From: Pigmentiphaga kullae
GTDB lineage: Bacteria; Pseudomonadota; Gammaproteobacteria; Burkholderiales; Burkholderiaceae_B
Assembly: GCF_004216695.1 (NCBI RefSeq)
Contig: NZ_SGXC01000004.1
Location: 62,001-126,000 of the forward strand
Length of the DNA: 64,000 nucleotides
Reading direction: 5' to 3'
A program made the translations under genes and the position numbers. Position 1 is the first letter of the stretch. Each line of letters starts with the position of its first letter. The notes beneath the pieces were generated by a model, which was not told the DNA's origin, did not search any database, and saw only the letters and a program-made list of their open reading frames with translations. Shown here in pieces: positions 16,288 to 23,751 of this stretch.

Positions 16288-17034
16288 TCAGTCCGCGCGC
16301 GAGGCGGGATCCGTTTCCTGGGACAGTGTCCTGGCGCGCTGGTAGGCCAGCCGTTCCTGCATGAGCCGGGCCGCCTGCGCGCCGTCGCCGGACTCGATGG
16401 CCTCGAGCAGCAGCTTGTGGTGGCGCACGATGCGGACCGCCGATGCCGAGGTGAGATTGGGGCGCAGCACCGGTTCGAGCACGAAGCTCAGGGCGTGGAA
16501 CTGGGCCAGCAGGATGCGGCTGTGGGAGGCGCGCACGATGGCTTCGTGGAAGCGCATGGACGCGTCGGCGAAGCGGTCGAGTTCGCTTTTCAGCGAAGAC
16601 AGCTCGGCCAGCACGGCGCGCAGATGTTCCAGGTCGGCCTCGTCGCGCCGTTCGGCCGCCAGCCTGGCGGCCATTTCCTCGATCGCCATCTGGGCGTCGA
16701 ACACTTCGCCCGAGGTGATGCCGATGAGCTTGAGGTGGATGGCCAGCGCGTCGGCCAGCCGGTCCGGGTTGCCCTGGGCGACCCAGACGCCGCCGCGCGC
16801 GCCCATGCGGATCTCGACGATGCCGAGGCCTTCCAGCGTGCGCAGGGCATCGCGCGCCGCCATGCGGCTGACGCCGAACTGCTCGGACAGCGCGGCTTCG
16901 CTGCCCAGGAACTGCCCGGCGACGATTTCCCGGTTCAGGACCGCCGCCCGTATCTGCGCCACGATGCCGCCCGACAGGGTGGCGTTGGGGACGGCTGCCC
17001 ACGAGGGGGGCGAAGAAAGGGGCTTGCTGGCCAA
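16288..17034 (-). CDS. GntR-family regulator, FadR/FCD type
   Basis: This 248-residue protein has an N-terminal winged helix (EAALSEQFGVSRMAARDALR, then the wing GARGGVWVA) and a C-terminal all-alpha FCD ligand-binding domain (FHEAIVRASHS; HHKLLLEAIESGDG). The start is probably TTG at 17034, since AAAGGA is well placed and no ATG suits. It is divergent from the Rieske oxygenase at 17178 and upstream of the TctC gene on the same strand. Identical AT palindromes lie at both ends of this unit (16186-16200 and 17112-17126), so it probably represses its own gene, the TctC gene and the oxygenase until an aromatic or carboxylate ligand binds. Confidence 0.9.
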   Translation of the reverse strand: MASKPLSSPPSWAAVPNATLSGGIVAQIRAAVLNREIVAGQFLGSEAALSEQFGVSRMAARDALRTLEGLGIVEIRMGARGGVWVAQGNPDRLADALAIHLKLIGITSGEVFDAQMAIEEMAARLAAERRDEADLEHLRAVLAELSSLKSELDRFADASMRFHEAIVRASHSRILLAQFHALSFVLEPVLRPNLTSASAVRIVRHHKLLLEAIESGDGAQAARLMQERLAYQRARTLSQETDPASRAD

Positions 17035-17111
17035 TCCGGTTCCTTTGAGCGCAAAGCGTGATGGCGGTGGACCGCATTATAGGGCGGCATGCCTTGTCCG
17101 ATTTAAGTATG

Positions 17112-17126
17112 ATATATAATATATAT
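17112..17126. promoter_or_regulatory. AT palindrome, putative operator of the GntR regulator (copy 2)
   Basis: The same 15-bp ATATATAATATATAT palindrome as at 16186-16200, here in the divergent gap between gntR (start 17034) and the Rieske oxygenase (start 17178). It could control both directions and may overlap their -10 regions. Confidence 0.55.
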
Positions 17127-17177
17127 AGGCCATGGAGCCTCGCGCTCTTCCTTTCTATCCTTAGACACTGGCTGACC

Positions 17178-18446
17178 ATGCTGAACCAAGAGAAGAATGA
17201 GTTGCTGACCCGCGTGGGGCGGGGCACGCCTATGGGGGACCTGCTGCGGCGCTACTGGATGCCGATCGCGGGCGTCACCGAGTTCGAACGCCGCGCCACC
17301 AAGCCCGTGCGCCTGTTCGGCGAAGACCTGGTGCTCTATCGCGACCTGGACGGCAAGTGGGGGCTGGTCGATCGCCATTGCCCGCACCGCCGGGCGGATC
17401 TCGCCTACGGCTTTCCGGAGTCCGAGGGCCTGCGCTGCAACTATCACGGCTGGCGTTTCGGCGCGGACGGCTCCTGCCTGGAGCAGCCCTACGAGGACGT
17501 TGCCCATCCCGAGGCGCGGATGAAGGACCGCATCCGGATCACGGCCTATCCCGTGCAGGAAAAGGCGGGCCTCCTGTGGACTTACATGGGACCCGCGCCC
17601 GCGCCGCTCCTGCCGGACTGGGAAGCCTTTTCCTGGCCCAACGGCTTTCGCCAGATCGTCCTGTCGGAAATCCCCTGCAACTGGTTCCAGTGTCAGGAAA
17701 ACTCCATCGATCCGGTGCACTTCGAATGGATGCACAACAACTGGAGCCTGCGCCAGCGGGGCGTGCTGCAACCCTATTCGCCCGCGCACAAGGAGGTCGG
17801 CTTCGAGGAGTTCGAGCACGGATTCCTGTACCGGCGGGTCCGGGGCAACGGCAGGAAGGAGGATCCGATGTGGGCGGTGGGGCGCGTCTGCCTGTGGCCC
17901 AACGCCGTCTTCCTGGGCGATCATTTTGAATGGCGCGTGCCCATCGATGACGAGAATACGCTCAGCGTGTGCTGGTCCTACACCCGCGTTCCCCGTGAAA
18001 GCGAGCCCTACGTGCAGGCGTCCATTCCCACCTGGCACGGCCCGATCCGCGACGAGCATGGCGACTGGATCTCGTCGCACGTGATGAACCAGGACTTCGT
18101 GGCCTGGGTGGGGCAGGGGCGGATCGCCGACCGCAGCCTGGAAAACCTGAGCGCCAGCGACCGCGGCATCACCATGATCCGCAAGAAATTCTTCGAGGAA
18201 CTGGACGCCGTGGCGGCGGGTGCCGAACCCAAGGGGGTGCTGCGCGATCCGGACCGGAACCACAAGGTCGAACTGCCGCTGGCCTTTCGCGAGATCCTGA
18301 CCGGCGGCATGCCGCTGGCGGAACTGAAGGCGCATCCGATATTCGGCCGGCACTTGCACGACTACGTCTTCCAGGCCGGCCAGCCCGAACCGGTGGCGCG
18401 CGCCTATCGCGAGGCCATGGGGCTGGACGACGGTGGGGGCCATTGA
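17178..18446 (+). CDS. Rieske oxygenase, phthalate 4,5-dioxygenase/VanA-like (second paralogue)
   Basis: This 422-residue one-subunit oxygenase closely resembles the protein at 8851-10128, with Rieske ligands C68, H70, C87 and H90 (CPH and CNYH) and the iron site NSIDPVHFEWMH around residues 175-186. It probably hydroxylates or O-demethylates an aromatic acid and relies on a separate reductase, likely the VanB-type one at 12167. The ATG at 17178 is set by similarity to the paralogue; no strong ribosome binding site is visible. Its promoter carries the AT palindrome at 17112 rather than the main island motif, so it seems to be under the neighbouring GntR protein instead. Confidence 0.92.
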   Translation: MLNQEKNELLTRVGRGTPMGDLLRRYWMPIAGVTEFERRATKPVRLFGEDLVLYRDLDGKWGLVDRHCPHRRADLAYGFPESEGLRCNYHGWRFGADGSCLEQPYEDVAHPEARMKDRIRITAYPVQEKAGLLWTYMGPAPAPLLPDWEAFSWPNGFRQIVLSEIPCNWFQCQENSIDPVHFEWMHNNWSLRQRGVLQPYSPAHKEVGFEEFEHGFLYRRVRGNGRKEDPMWAVGRVCLWPNAVFLGDHFEWRVPIDDENTLSVCWSYTRVPRESEPYVQASIPTWHGPIRDEHGDWISSHVMNQDFVAWVGQGRIADRSLENLSASDRGITMIRKKFFEELDAVAAGAEPKGVLRDPDRNHKVELPLAFREILTGGMPLAELKAHPIFGRHLHDYVFQAGQPEPVARAYREAMGLDDGGGH

Positions 18447-18472
18447 GCCCTGGTCCAAACGCGGTGGACATG

Positions 18473-18495
18473 TATAATACTGTATGAGTGTTATA
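18473..18495. promoter_or_regulatory. Putative operator E overlapping a consensus -10 box
   Basis: The arms TATAATAC and GTGTTATA flank TGTATGA, and the core ACTGTATGAG matches the other island sites. The left arm contains an exact TATAAT (18473-18478), so a bound regulator would block the promoter of the meta-cleavage operon starting at 18519. Confidence 0.65.
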
Positions 18496-18518
18496 GCGAG
18501 GATGGAGGAGACCCACCC

Positions 18519-19526
18519 ATGATCATCGATTGCCATGCCCACGTAAGCGCGCCCACGGAACTGTGGGCCTACAAGGCGAGTCTGCTCGCCAGCCGCGGCA
18601 GCCACGGCCGCGGCAAGGTGAAAGTCACGGACGACGAGATCCGGGCCGCCGCCAACAAGGCCGAGACCTGGCCGATGGGGCACCTGGACTACCTGAAGAA
18701 GCACGGCACAGACCTGCAACTGGTGTCGCCCCGGCCTTTCCAGCTGATGCAGTCCGAGCGTCCGGCGCGGATCATCGATTGGTTCACCGAAGAGTGCAAC
18801 AACATCATCTATCGGCAGACCCAGCTCTTCCCGGAGACCTTCGCCGGCGTGGCGGGCCTGCCCCAGGTGGCGGGCGAACCGGTCGAACGGGTGCTGCCCG
18901 AGCTGGAGCGCTGCATCCGCGAACTGGGCTTCGGCGGCTGCCTGCTGAACCCGGATCCGTTCGAGAACGGTTCGGAGGAAGCGCCGCCGCTGGGCGACCG
19001 CTACTGGTATCCGCTGTACGAGAAGCTGTGCGAGCTGGACGTGCCGGCGCACATCCACGGCACGGGCTCGCGTTCCGAGCGGGTGCCGTATTCGCTGCAC
19101 TTCATCAATGAAGAGACGGTGGCGGTGTTCGGCCTGCTGAACTCCAACGTCTACAAGGATTTCCCCGACCTGAAGGTGGTGGTGAGCCACGGCGGCGGCG
19201 CCATTCCCTACCAGCTAGGCCGTTTCCAGGCTCCCTCGCTGCGGCGGCCGGAAGGCGACCGCTTCGCGGACCGCATGGAAAAGCTCTACTTCGACACGGT
19301 GCTGTATACCGAGGAAGCGCTGCGCCTGTTGATCAAGACGGTGGGCGTGGACCGCTGCCTGTTCGGCACGGAATGCCCGGGGGTGGGGTCGTCGGTGAAT
19401 CCGGCCACGGGCCGGTCGATGGACGACGTCAAGCCCATGATCGAAGGCTTCGACTGGCTGAGCGCGTCCGACAAGAAGAAGATCTTCGAGGACAACGCCC
19501 GCAAGGTCTTCAAGCTGCGGCAGTAG
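18519..19526 (+). CDS. Amidohydrolase-fold hydratase, LigJ-like (4-oxalomesaconate hydratase family candidate)
   Basis: This 335-residue protein opens with IIDCHAHVS, where H6 and H8 form the first metal pair of the amidohydrolase superfamily, and carries further ligand candidates in PAHIHGTGS and VVSHGGGAIPYQ. Length and layout match LigJ, the zinc hydratase that converts 4-oxalomesaconate to 4-carboxy-4-hydroxy-2-oxoadipate in the protocatechuate 4,5-cleavage and gallate pathways. The genes downstream (a LigB-type dioxygenase and RraA/LigK-type aldolases) support that assignment. A related decarboxylase remains possible. GGAGGAG precedes the ATG. The gene heads the operon under operator E. 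Confidence 0.82.
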   Translation: MIIDCHAHVSAPTELWAYKASLLASRGSHGRGKVKVTDDEIRAAANKAETWPMGHLDYLKKHGTDLQLVSPRPFQLMQSERPARIIDWFTEECNNIIYRQTQLFPETFAGVAGLPQVAGEPVERVLPELERCIRELGFGGCLLNPDPFENGSEEAPPLGDRYWYPLYEKLCELDVPAHIHGTGSRSERVPYSLHFINEETVAVFGLLNSNVYKDFPDLKVVVSHGGGAIPYQLGRFQAPSLRRPEGDRFADRMEKLYFDTVLYTEEALRLLIKTVGVDRCLFGTECPGVGSSVNPATGRSMDDVKPMIEGFDWLSASDKKKIFEDNARKVFKLRQ

Positions 19527-19576
19527 GAACCAGGACGGGGCCGCCGCCGGCGCGCCCCGCGCCCGAAGGGACGGAC

Positions 19577-20635
19577 ATGAGCACGACCGCCATCGCGCCC
19601 GCGCTGCGCACCCCCGTATCGCTGCTGACGGGCTTCCTGGGCAGCGGCAAGACCACGCTGCTGGGCCGCCTGATCCGCCATCCCGGCATGGCAGACACCG
19701 CGGTCATCATCAACGAGTTCGGCGAAATCGGCCTGGACCACCATCTGGTCGAGGCCGTCAGCGGCGAGGCCGTGCTGCTGGCCAGCGGCTGCGTCTGCTG
19801 CACGATACGCGACGACCTGGCGGCCACGCTGCGCGAGCTGCACGACAAGCGCGAGCGGGGCGAGATCCCGGCCTTTCGCCGGGTCGTGATCGAGACCACC
19901 GGGCTGGCCGATCCCGCGCCCATCATCCATTCGCTGCTCAAGCATGCCGATGTCCGCCGGCTGTATGCGCTGGACAGCGTCATCTCGACCATCGATGCAG
20001 TCAACGGGGAAGCCCAGCTCGATCGCCAGCCCGAATCCGTGAAGCAGGCGGCGGTGGCCGACAGGCTGGTGCTGACCAAGACCGACCTGGCCGACGAAGC
20101 CCGCACCGGAGCGCTGCTGCGGCGGCTGGCGCAACTGAATCCCGAGGCCGACGTGGTGCGCGCCGATCGCGGCGAGGTGGATCCGGCGCGCCTGTTCGAG
20201 GTGGGCGCGCTGCCCCGGCATCGCGCGGCCGGCTCCTGCGACGAGCCGGAGCCGGGCGGCTACCTGGCCGACGCCGTGCGCCACGTCTGCGGCCCGGATT
20301 GCGGCCATGCGGGCAGGCCGGGCCGGCACGACGCCGGCATCCGCACGCACGCCTTCCGTTTCGACCAGCCCCTGGACTGGGAGCGCGTGAGCGCCTGGCT
20401 GGGCGGGCTGGCCTATTTCCACGGCGATGCCCTGCTGCGGATGAAGGGCCTGCTGAACCTGCGGAACGAAAGCGCGCCGGTCGCCGTGCACGCGGTGCAG
20501 CACCTGTTCCACGATCCCGTCACGCTGGCGCGGTGGCCCGACGAGGATCGCGATTCCCGCCTGGTGTTCATCACCAAGGGCCTGGACCGGGAGGTGATCG
20601 CCGATGCGCTCGCCCTGGCCATGGCCGAGGACTGA
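19577..20635 (+). CDS. CobW/COG0523 GTPase, putative metallochaperone
   Basis: This 352-residue protein has the G1 motif GFLGSGKTT (19-27), INEFGEIG, the family's metal-binding CxCC at C72-V-C74-C75, and the TKTDLAD guanine-specificity motif. A Cys/His stretch (HVCGPDCGH) follows in the linker, and a CobW C-terminal domain ends the protein. COG0523 GTPases deliver metals such as zinc, cobalt or iron to client enzymes. Here the gene lies between a metal-dependent hydratase and a non-haem iron dioxygenase, so the client is probably an operon partner. That is inference from position. The ATG at 19577 follows GAAGGGACGG. Confidence 0.9.
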   Translation: MSTTAIAPALRTPVSLLTGFLGSGKTTLLGRLIRHPGMADTAVIINEFGEIGLDHHLVEAVSGEAVLLASGCVCCTIRDDLAATLRELHDKRERGEIPAFRRVVIETTGLADPAPIIHSLLKHADVRRLYALDSVISTIDAVNGEAQLDRQPESVKQAAVADRLVLTKTDLADEARTGALLRRLAQLNPEADVVRADRGEVDPARLFEVGALPRHRAAGSCDEPEPGGYLADAVRHVCGPDCGHAGRPGRHDAGIRTHAFRFDQPLDWERVSAWLGGLAYFHGDALLRMKGLLNLRNESAPVAVHAVQHLFHDPVTLARWPDEDRDSRLVFITKGLDREVIADALALAMAED

Positions 20636-20680
20636 CCATGACAATGAATCGAACGCACGCCGTGACCCAAGGAGATGGAA

Positions 20681-21688
20681 ATGGCTGAGGTAGTGTGCGC
20701 GCTGGCGTGCTCGCACGGCCCCCTGCTGGCGACGCCGCCGGACATGTGGGACCTGCGCGCGGGCGCCGATCGCGAGAACAAGCGGCACTGGTATCGCGGC
20801 AGGCAGATGGACTACGCCGCGCTGCTGGCCGAACGGCAGCCGGGCTTCCATGACGAGGCCAGCCTGCCGCAGCGGCAACTGCGCCACGACGCCTGCCAGC
20901 GGGCGCTGGACGAGATGGCGCGGCGCTTCCGCGCCGCGCGGCCGGACGTGGCCATCATCCTGGGCAACGACCAGCGCGAGGTCTTCCGCGAGGACCTGAC
21001 CGCCGGTTTCACCGTCTATGCCGGCGAGGAGATCCCCAACACCCCGCTGTCCGAAGAACAGGTCCGGCGCCTGCCGCCCGGCGTCGCGGTGGCCGAGGAA
21101 GGCCACTGCCCGCCGGGGGGCGCGGTCTACCCGGGTGACAAGGGGACGGCCGAAAGCCTGGTACAGACCCTGGTGGCCGAGTCCTTCGACGTGGCGGTCT
21201 CGTACCGGCTGCCCGGCGGCGTGGACCGCCAGCATGGCATTCCCCACGCCTTCGGCTTCATCTACCGCCGCATCATGGAAGACGCGCCGCCGCCGTCGGT
21301 GCCCGTCTTCACCAACGTGGGCGTGCCGCCCAACCGGCCGCTCACGCGGCGCTGCCTGCAGATGGGGCACGCGCTGGCCAAGGGCATCGCGGCCCTGCCG
21401 TCCGATCTGCGGGTGGCGATCGTGGCCTCGGGCGGCTTCACGCACTTCGTCGTGGACGAGGAACTGGACCGCCGGATCCTGGATGCCATGGGCCGGGGCG
21501 ACGAGGCGGCGCTGGCCGCGGTGCCCGAGTCGCATTTCGAGGGCAACACCTGCGAGATCAAGAGCTGGTATCCGCTGGTGGCGGCCATGAACGACCTGGG
21601 CCGCAAGATGGAAGTGATCGACTACGTGCCGTGCTACCGGACCGAGGCCGGAACGGGCAGTGGCATGGCCTTCGCGTCGTGGCAGTGA
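20681..21688 (+). CDS. Class III extradiol ring-cleavage dioxygenase, LigB family
   Basis: This 335-residue protein belongs to the LigB superfamily of Fe(II) extradiol dioxygenases. H12 in ACSHGPLL corresponds to the first iron ligand of LigB; QHGIPHAFGF fits the catalytic-histidine region. The C-terminal YRTEAGTGSGMAFASW is a family hallmark. No LigA-type small-subunit domain is fused and none is encoded nearby, unlike protocatechuate 4,5-dioxygenase or gallate dioxygenase. It should open a catechol-type ring between a hydroxylated and a neighbouring carbon. AAGGAG is spaced six bases from the ATG at 20681. It sits between the CobW GTPase and the aldolase-like genes. Confidence 0.87.
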   Translation: MAEVVCALACSHGPLLATPPDMWDLRAGADRENKRHWYRGRQMDYAALLAERQPGFHDEASLPQRQLRHDACQRALDEMARRFRAARPDVAIILGNDQREVFREDLTAGFTVYAGEEIPNTPLSEEQVRRLPPGVAVAEEGHCPPGGAVYPGDKGTAESLVQTLVAESFDVAVSYRLPGGVDRQHGIPHAFGFIYRRIMEDAPPPSVPVFTNVGVPPNRPLTRRCLQMGHALAKGIAALPSDLRVAIVASGGFTHFVVDEELDRRILDAMGRGDEAALAAVPESHFEGNTCEIKSWYPLVAAMNDLGRKMEVIDYVPCYRTEAGTGSGMAFASWQ

Positions 21689-21718
21689 CGCGGCGCAAGA
21701 ACCAAGGGAAAGCAAGAC

Positions 21719-22387
21719 ATGGATAGCAAGGACATCGTGCGGCGCATGCAGCGCATCGACAGCTGCGCCTTCTCGGACGCGCTGGACAAGCTGGGCCTGA
21801 AGGGAACGGTGACGGGCCTGCCCAGGCGCGCCGCCAGCCGTCGCATCGCCGGGCGGGTGGTGACGCTCAAGCTGGTCGAGGCGTCGCAGGCGCCGCGCCA
21901 CGACGGGCCGCCCCGGCACCTGGGCACGACCGCCATCGAAGCGGCAGAGCCCGGGGACATCGTCGTCGTCGAGCAGCGCACGGGCGTGGACGCGGGGTCG
22001 TGGGGCGGCATCCTGTCGCTGGGCGCGAAGCTGCGCGGCCTGGCGGGCGTGATCGCCGACGGCCCGGTGCGCGACGCCGACGAGGCGCACGAGTACGACT
22101 TCCCCATCTACGCGCGCGCCACCACCGCGTTCACCGCGCGCGGCCGGGTGGCCGAGGCGGGCACCAACGTGCCGGTGCGGATCGGCGAGGTGACCGTCGA
22201 GGCCGGCGACTACGCGGTGGCCGACAGCAGCGGCGCGGTGTTCATACCGGCGGCCCAGGCCGAGGCCGTGCTGCGCGTGGCCGAGGAAATCGCCGCGCGC
22301 GAGGCCGCCATGGCCCGCGCGCTGATGGCCGGCCGCCGCATCACCGACGTGATGGGCGCCAACTACGAAAACATGCTGGCCCGCTGA
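21719..22387 (+). CDS. RraA/HMG-CHA aldolase family protein, copy 1
   Basis: This 222-residue protein has the RraA-like fold shared by the RNase E inhibitor RraA and the class II pyruvate aldolases LigK/GalC. It keeps the aldolase signature DGPVRD, with R118 and D119 matching the catalytic Arg and metal-ligand Asp of 4-hydroxy-4-methyl-2-oxoglutarate aldolase. The expected reaction is cleavage of 4-carboxy-4-hydroxy-2-oxoadipate to pyruvate and oxaloacetate, the step after LigJ. It lies 30 bp after the dioxygenase gene and is the first of three consecutive paralogues. Confidence 0.87.
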   Translation: MDSKDIVRRMQRIDSCAFSDALDKLGLKGTVTGLPRRAASRRIAGRVVTLKLVEASQAPRHDGPPRHLGTTAIEAAEPGDIVVVEQRTGVDAGSWGGILSLGAKLRGLAGVIADGPVRDADEAHEYDFPIYARATTAFTARGRVAEAGTNVPVRIGEVTVEAGDYAVADSSGAVFIPAAQAEAVLRVAEEIAAREAAMARALMAGRRITDVMGANYENMLAR

Positions 22388-22422
22388 GCGCGGATCGGCA
22401 ATCGGGAACAATCGGAGACGAC

Positions 22423-23073
22423 ATGGACAAGAATGTAGAACGCATCGCCAAGCTGGACACCGCCACGCTGAGCGATGCGCTGGACCGCCTGGGCATCCAG
22501 GGCCAGTGCCACGGCATCAAGCCCCGCACCGCCGGCTTCCGCCTGGCGGGGCGCGCCTTCACCATCCTGTATGGCCCCGCTTCCACGCCGCCGGGCACGG
22601 TGGGCGACTTCATCGACGACGTGCCCGATGGCCACGTCGTGGTGCTGGACAACGGCGGCAGGGTGGACTGCACCGTGTGGGGCGACATCATGACCGAGAT
22701 CGCCCACCGCCGGAAACTGGGCGGCACCGTGATCGACGGCGTCTGCCGCGACGTGTCGCTGTGCATGGACCTGGGCTATCCCGTCTTCAGCCGCGACCAC
22801 TGGATGCGCACCGGCAAGGACCGCGTGCAGGTCGAGGCCACCAACGTGCCGGTCAACATCGGCAACGCCCGCGTCGCGCCGGGCGACCTGTTGCGCGGCG
22901 ACGCCGACGGGCTGATCGTGGTGCCGCAGGTGCACGAGCAAGCCGTGCTGGCGGCGGCCGAGGAGATCGCGATGGTCGAGGACCGCATCCGCGAGGCGGT
23001 GCGGGGCGGCATGCGCCTGGACGAGGCGCGGCGCGAATTCGGCTACCACACCCTGCAGACGAGGAAGAAATGA
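22423..23073 (+). CDS. RraA/HMG-CHA aldolase family protein, copy 2
   Basis: This 216-residue protein keeps the same fold and catalytic pair, R109 and D110 in DGVCRD, and the glycine-rich loop VWGDIM before it. It is clearly diverged from copies 1 and 3. It may be a paralogue with another 4-hydroxy-2-oxo acid substrate or an oxaloacetate decarboxylase, an activity known for the family. The ATG at 22423 follows CGGAGACGAC. The next gene overlaps it by 4 bp, showing translational coupling. Confidence 0.87.
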   Translation: MDKNVERIAKLDTATLSDALDRLGIQGQCHGIKPRTAGFRLAGRAFTILYGPASTPPGTVGDFIDDVPDGHVVVLDNGGRVDCTVWGDIMTEIAHRRKLGGTVIDGVCRDVSLCMDLGYPVFSRDHWMRTGKDRVQVEATNVPVNIGNARVAPGDLLRGDADGLIVVPQVHEQAVLAAAEEIAMVEDRIREAVRGGMRLDEARREFGYHTLQTRKK

Positions 23074-23747
23074 ACCAGAGCCGTTTTCCGTTCATGTCGC
23101 TGCCCACCGTCACGGTGGACATCGAGCGGCCCGGCCCGGACCAGCTGGAGCAGGCCGCGCTGCTACCCAGTTCGACCCTGCACGAAGCCGCCGGCAAGAT
23201 CGGCGCGCTGCCGTCGGCGATCAAGCCGGTGCATCCGTCGTTCCGCATCTGCGGCGCCGCCGTCACGGTGCAGTCGCCGCCGGCCGACAACCTGTGGCTG
23301 CACCGCGCCATCGTCGCCGCCCGGCCGGGCGACGTGCTGGTGGTGCACGTCGGCGGCCACTACGAGGCCGGCTACTGGGGCGAGGTCATGTCGCAGGCGG
23401 CCCGCGCCCGCGGCCTGGCGGGGCTGGTCATCGACGGCTGCGTGCGCGACGGCGCCATCCTGGAGCGCTTCGGTTTTCCCGTCTTCGCGCGCGGCCTGTG
23501 CATACGGGGCACGGGCAAGGACTTCGACGCGCGCGGCTGGATCAACGCGCCGACGCTGTTCGGCGACGTCACCGTGCAGCCGGGCGACCTGATCGTCGGC
23601 GACACCGACGGCGTCGTCGCCATCCCCCGGGCCCGCATCGACGAGGTCCTGGCCAAGGCCCGCCAGCGCGAGGAGGACGAGGCCCGCATCATCGAGCGCC
23701 TGGCGGCAGGTGAAAACTCCCTGGACATCTATAACTGGAACCGGTGA
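23070..23747 (+). CDS. RraA/HMG-CHA aldolase family protein, copy 3
   Basis: This 225-residue protein is the third paralogue in the row and carries the most canonical signature: GLAGLVIDGCVRDGAI with R126 and D127, preceded by GGHYEAGYWGEVM. The pattern is very close to characterised 4-carboxy-4-hydroxy-2-oxoadipate aldolases, so of the three I consider this the likeliest LigK equivalent. The ATG overlaps the stop of copy 2 (ATGA) behind GAGGAAG. It ends the operon, 4 bp from the convergent mgtE stop. Confidence 0.88.
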   Translation: MNQSRFPFMSLPTVTVDIERPGPDQLEQAALLPSSTLHEAAGKIGALPSAIKPVHPSFRICGAAVTVQSPPADNLWLHRAIVAARPGDVLVVHVGGHYEAGYWGEVMSQAARARGLAGLVIDGCVRDGAILERFGFPVFARGLCIRGTGKDFDARGWINAPTLFGDVTVQPGDLIVGDTDGVVAIPRARIDEVLAKARQREEDEARIIERLAAGENSLDIYNWNR

Positions 23748-23751
23748 CCGG

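Noticed and set aside
20638-20688. A 16-codon reading frame (MTMNRTHAVTQGDGNG) overlapping the dioxygenase ribosome binding site
   Set aside because: It could couple translation, but no ribosome binding site or attenuator structure supports it as a leader peptide.
19286-22411. A minus-strand open frame of over 1000 codons
   Set aside because: It lies opposite four well-supported plus-strand genes with known motifs; long antisense frames are expected at this GC content.
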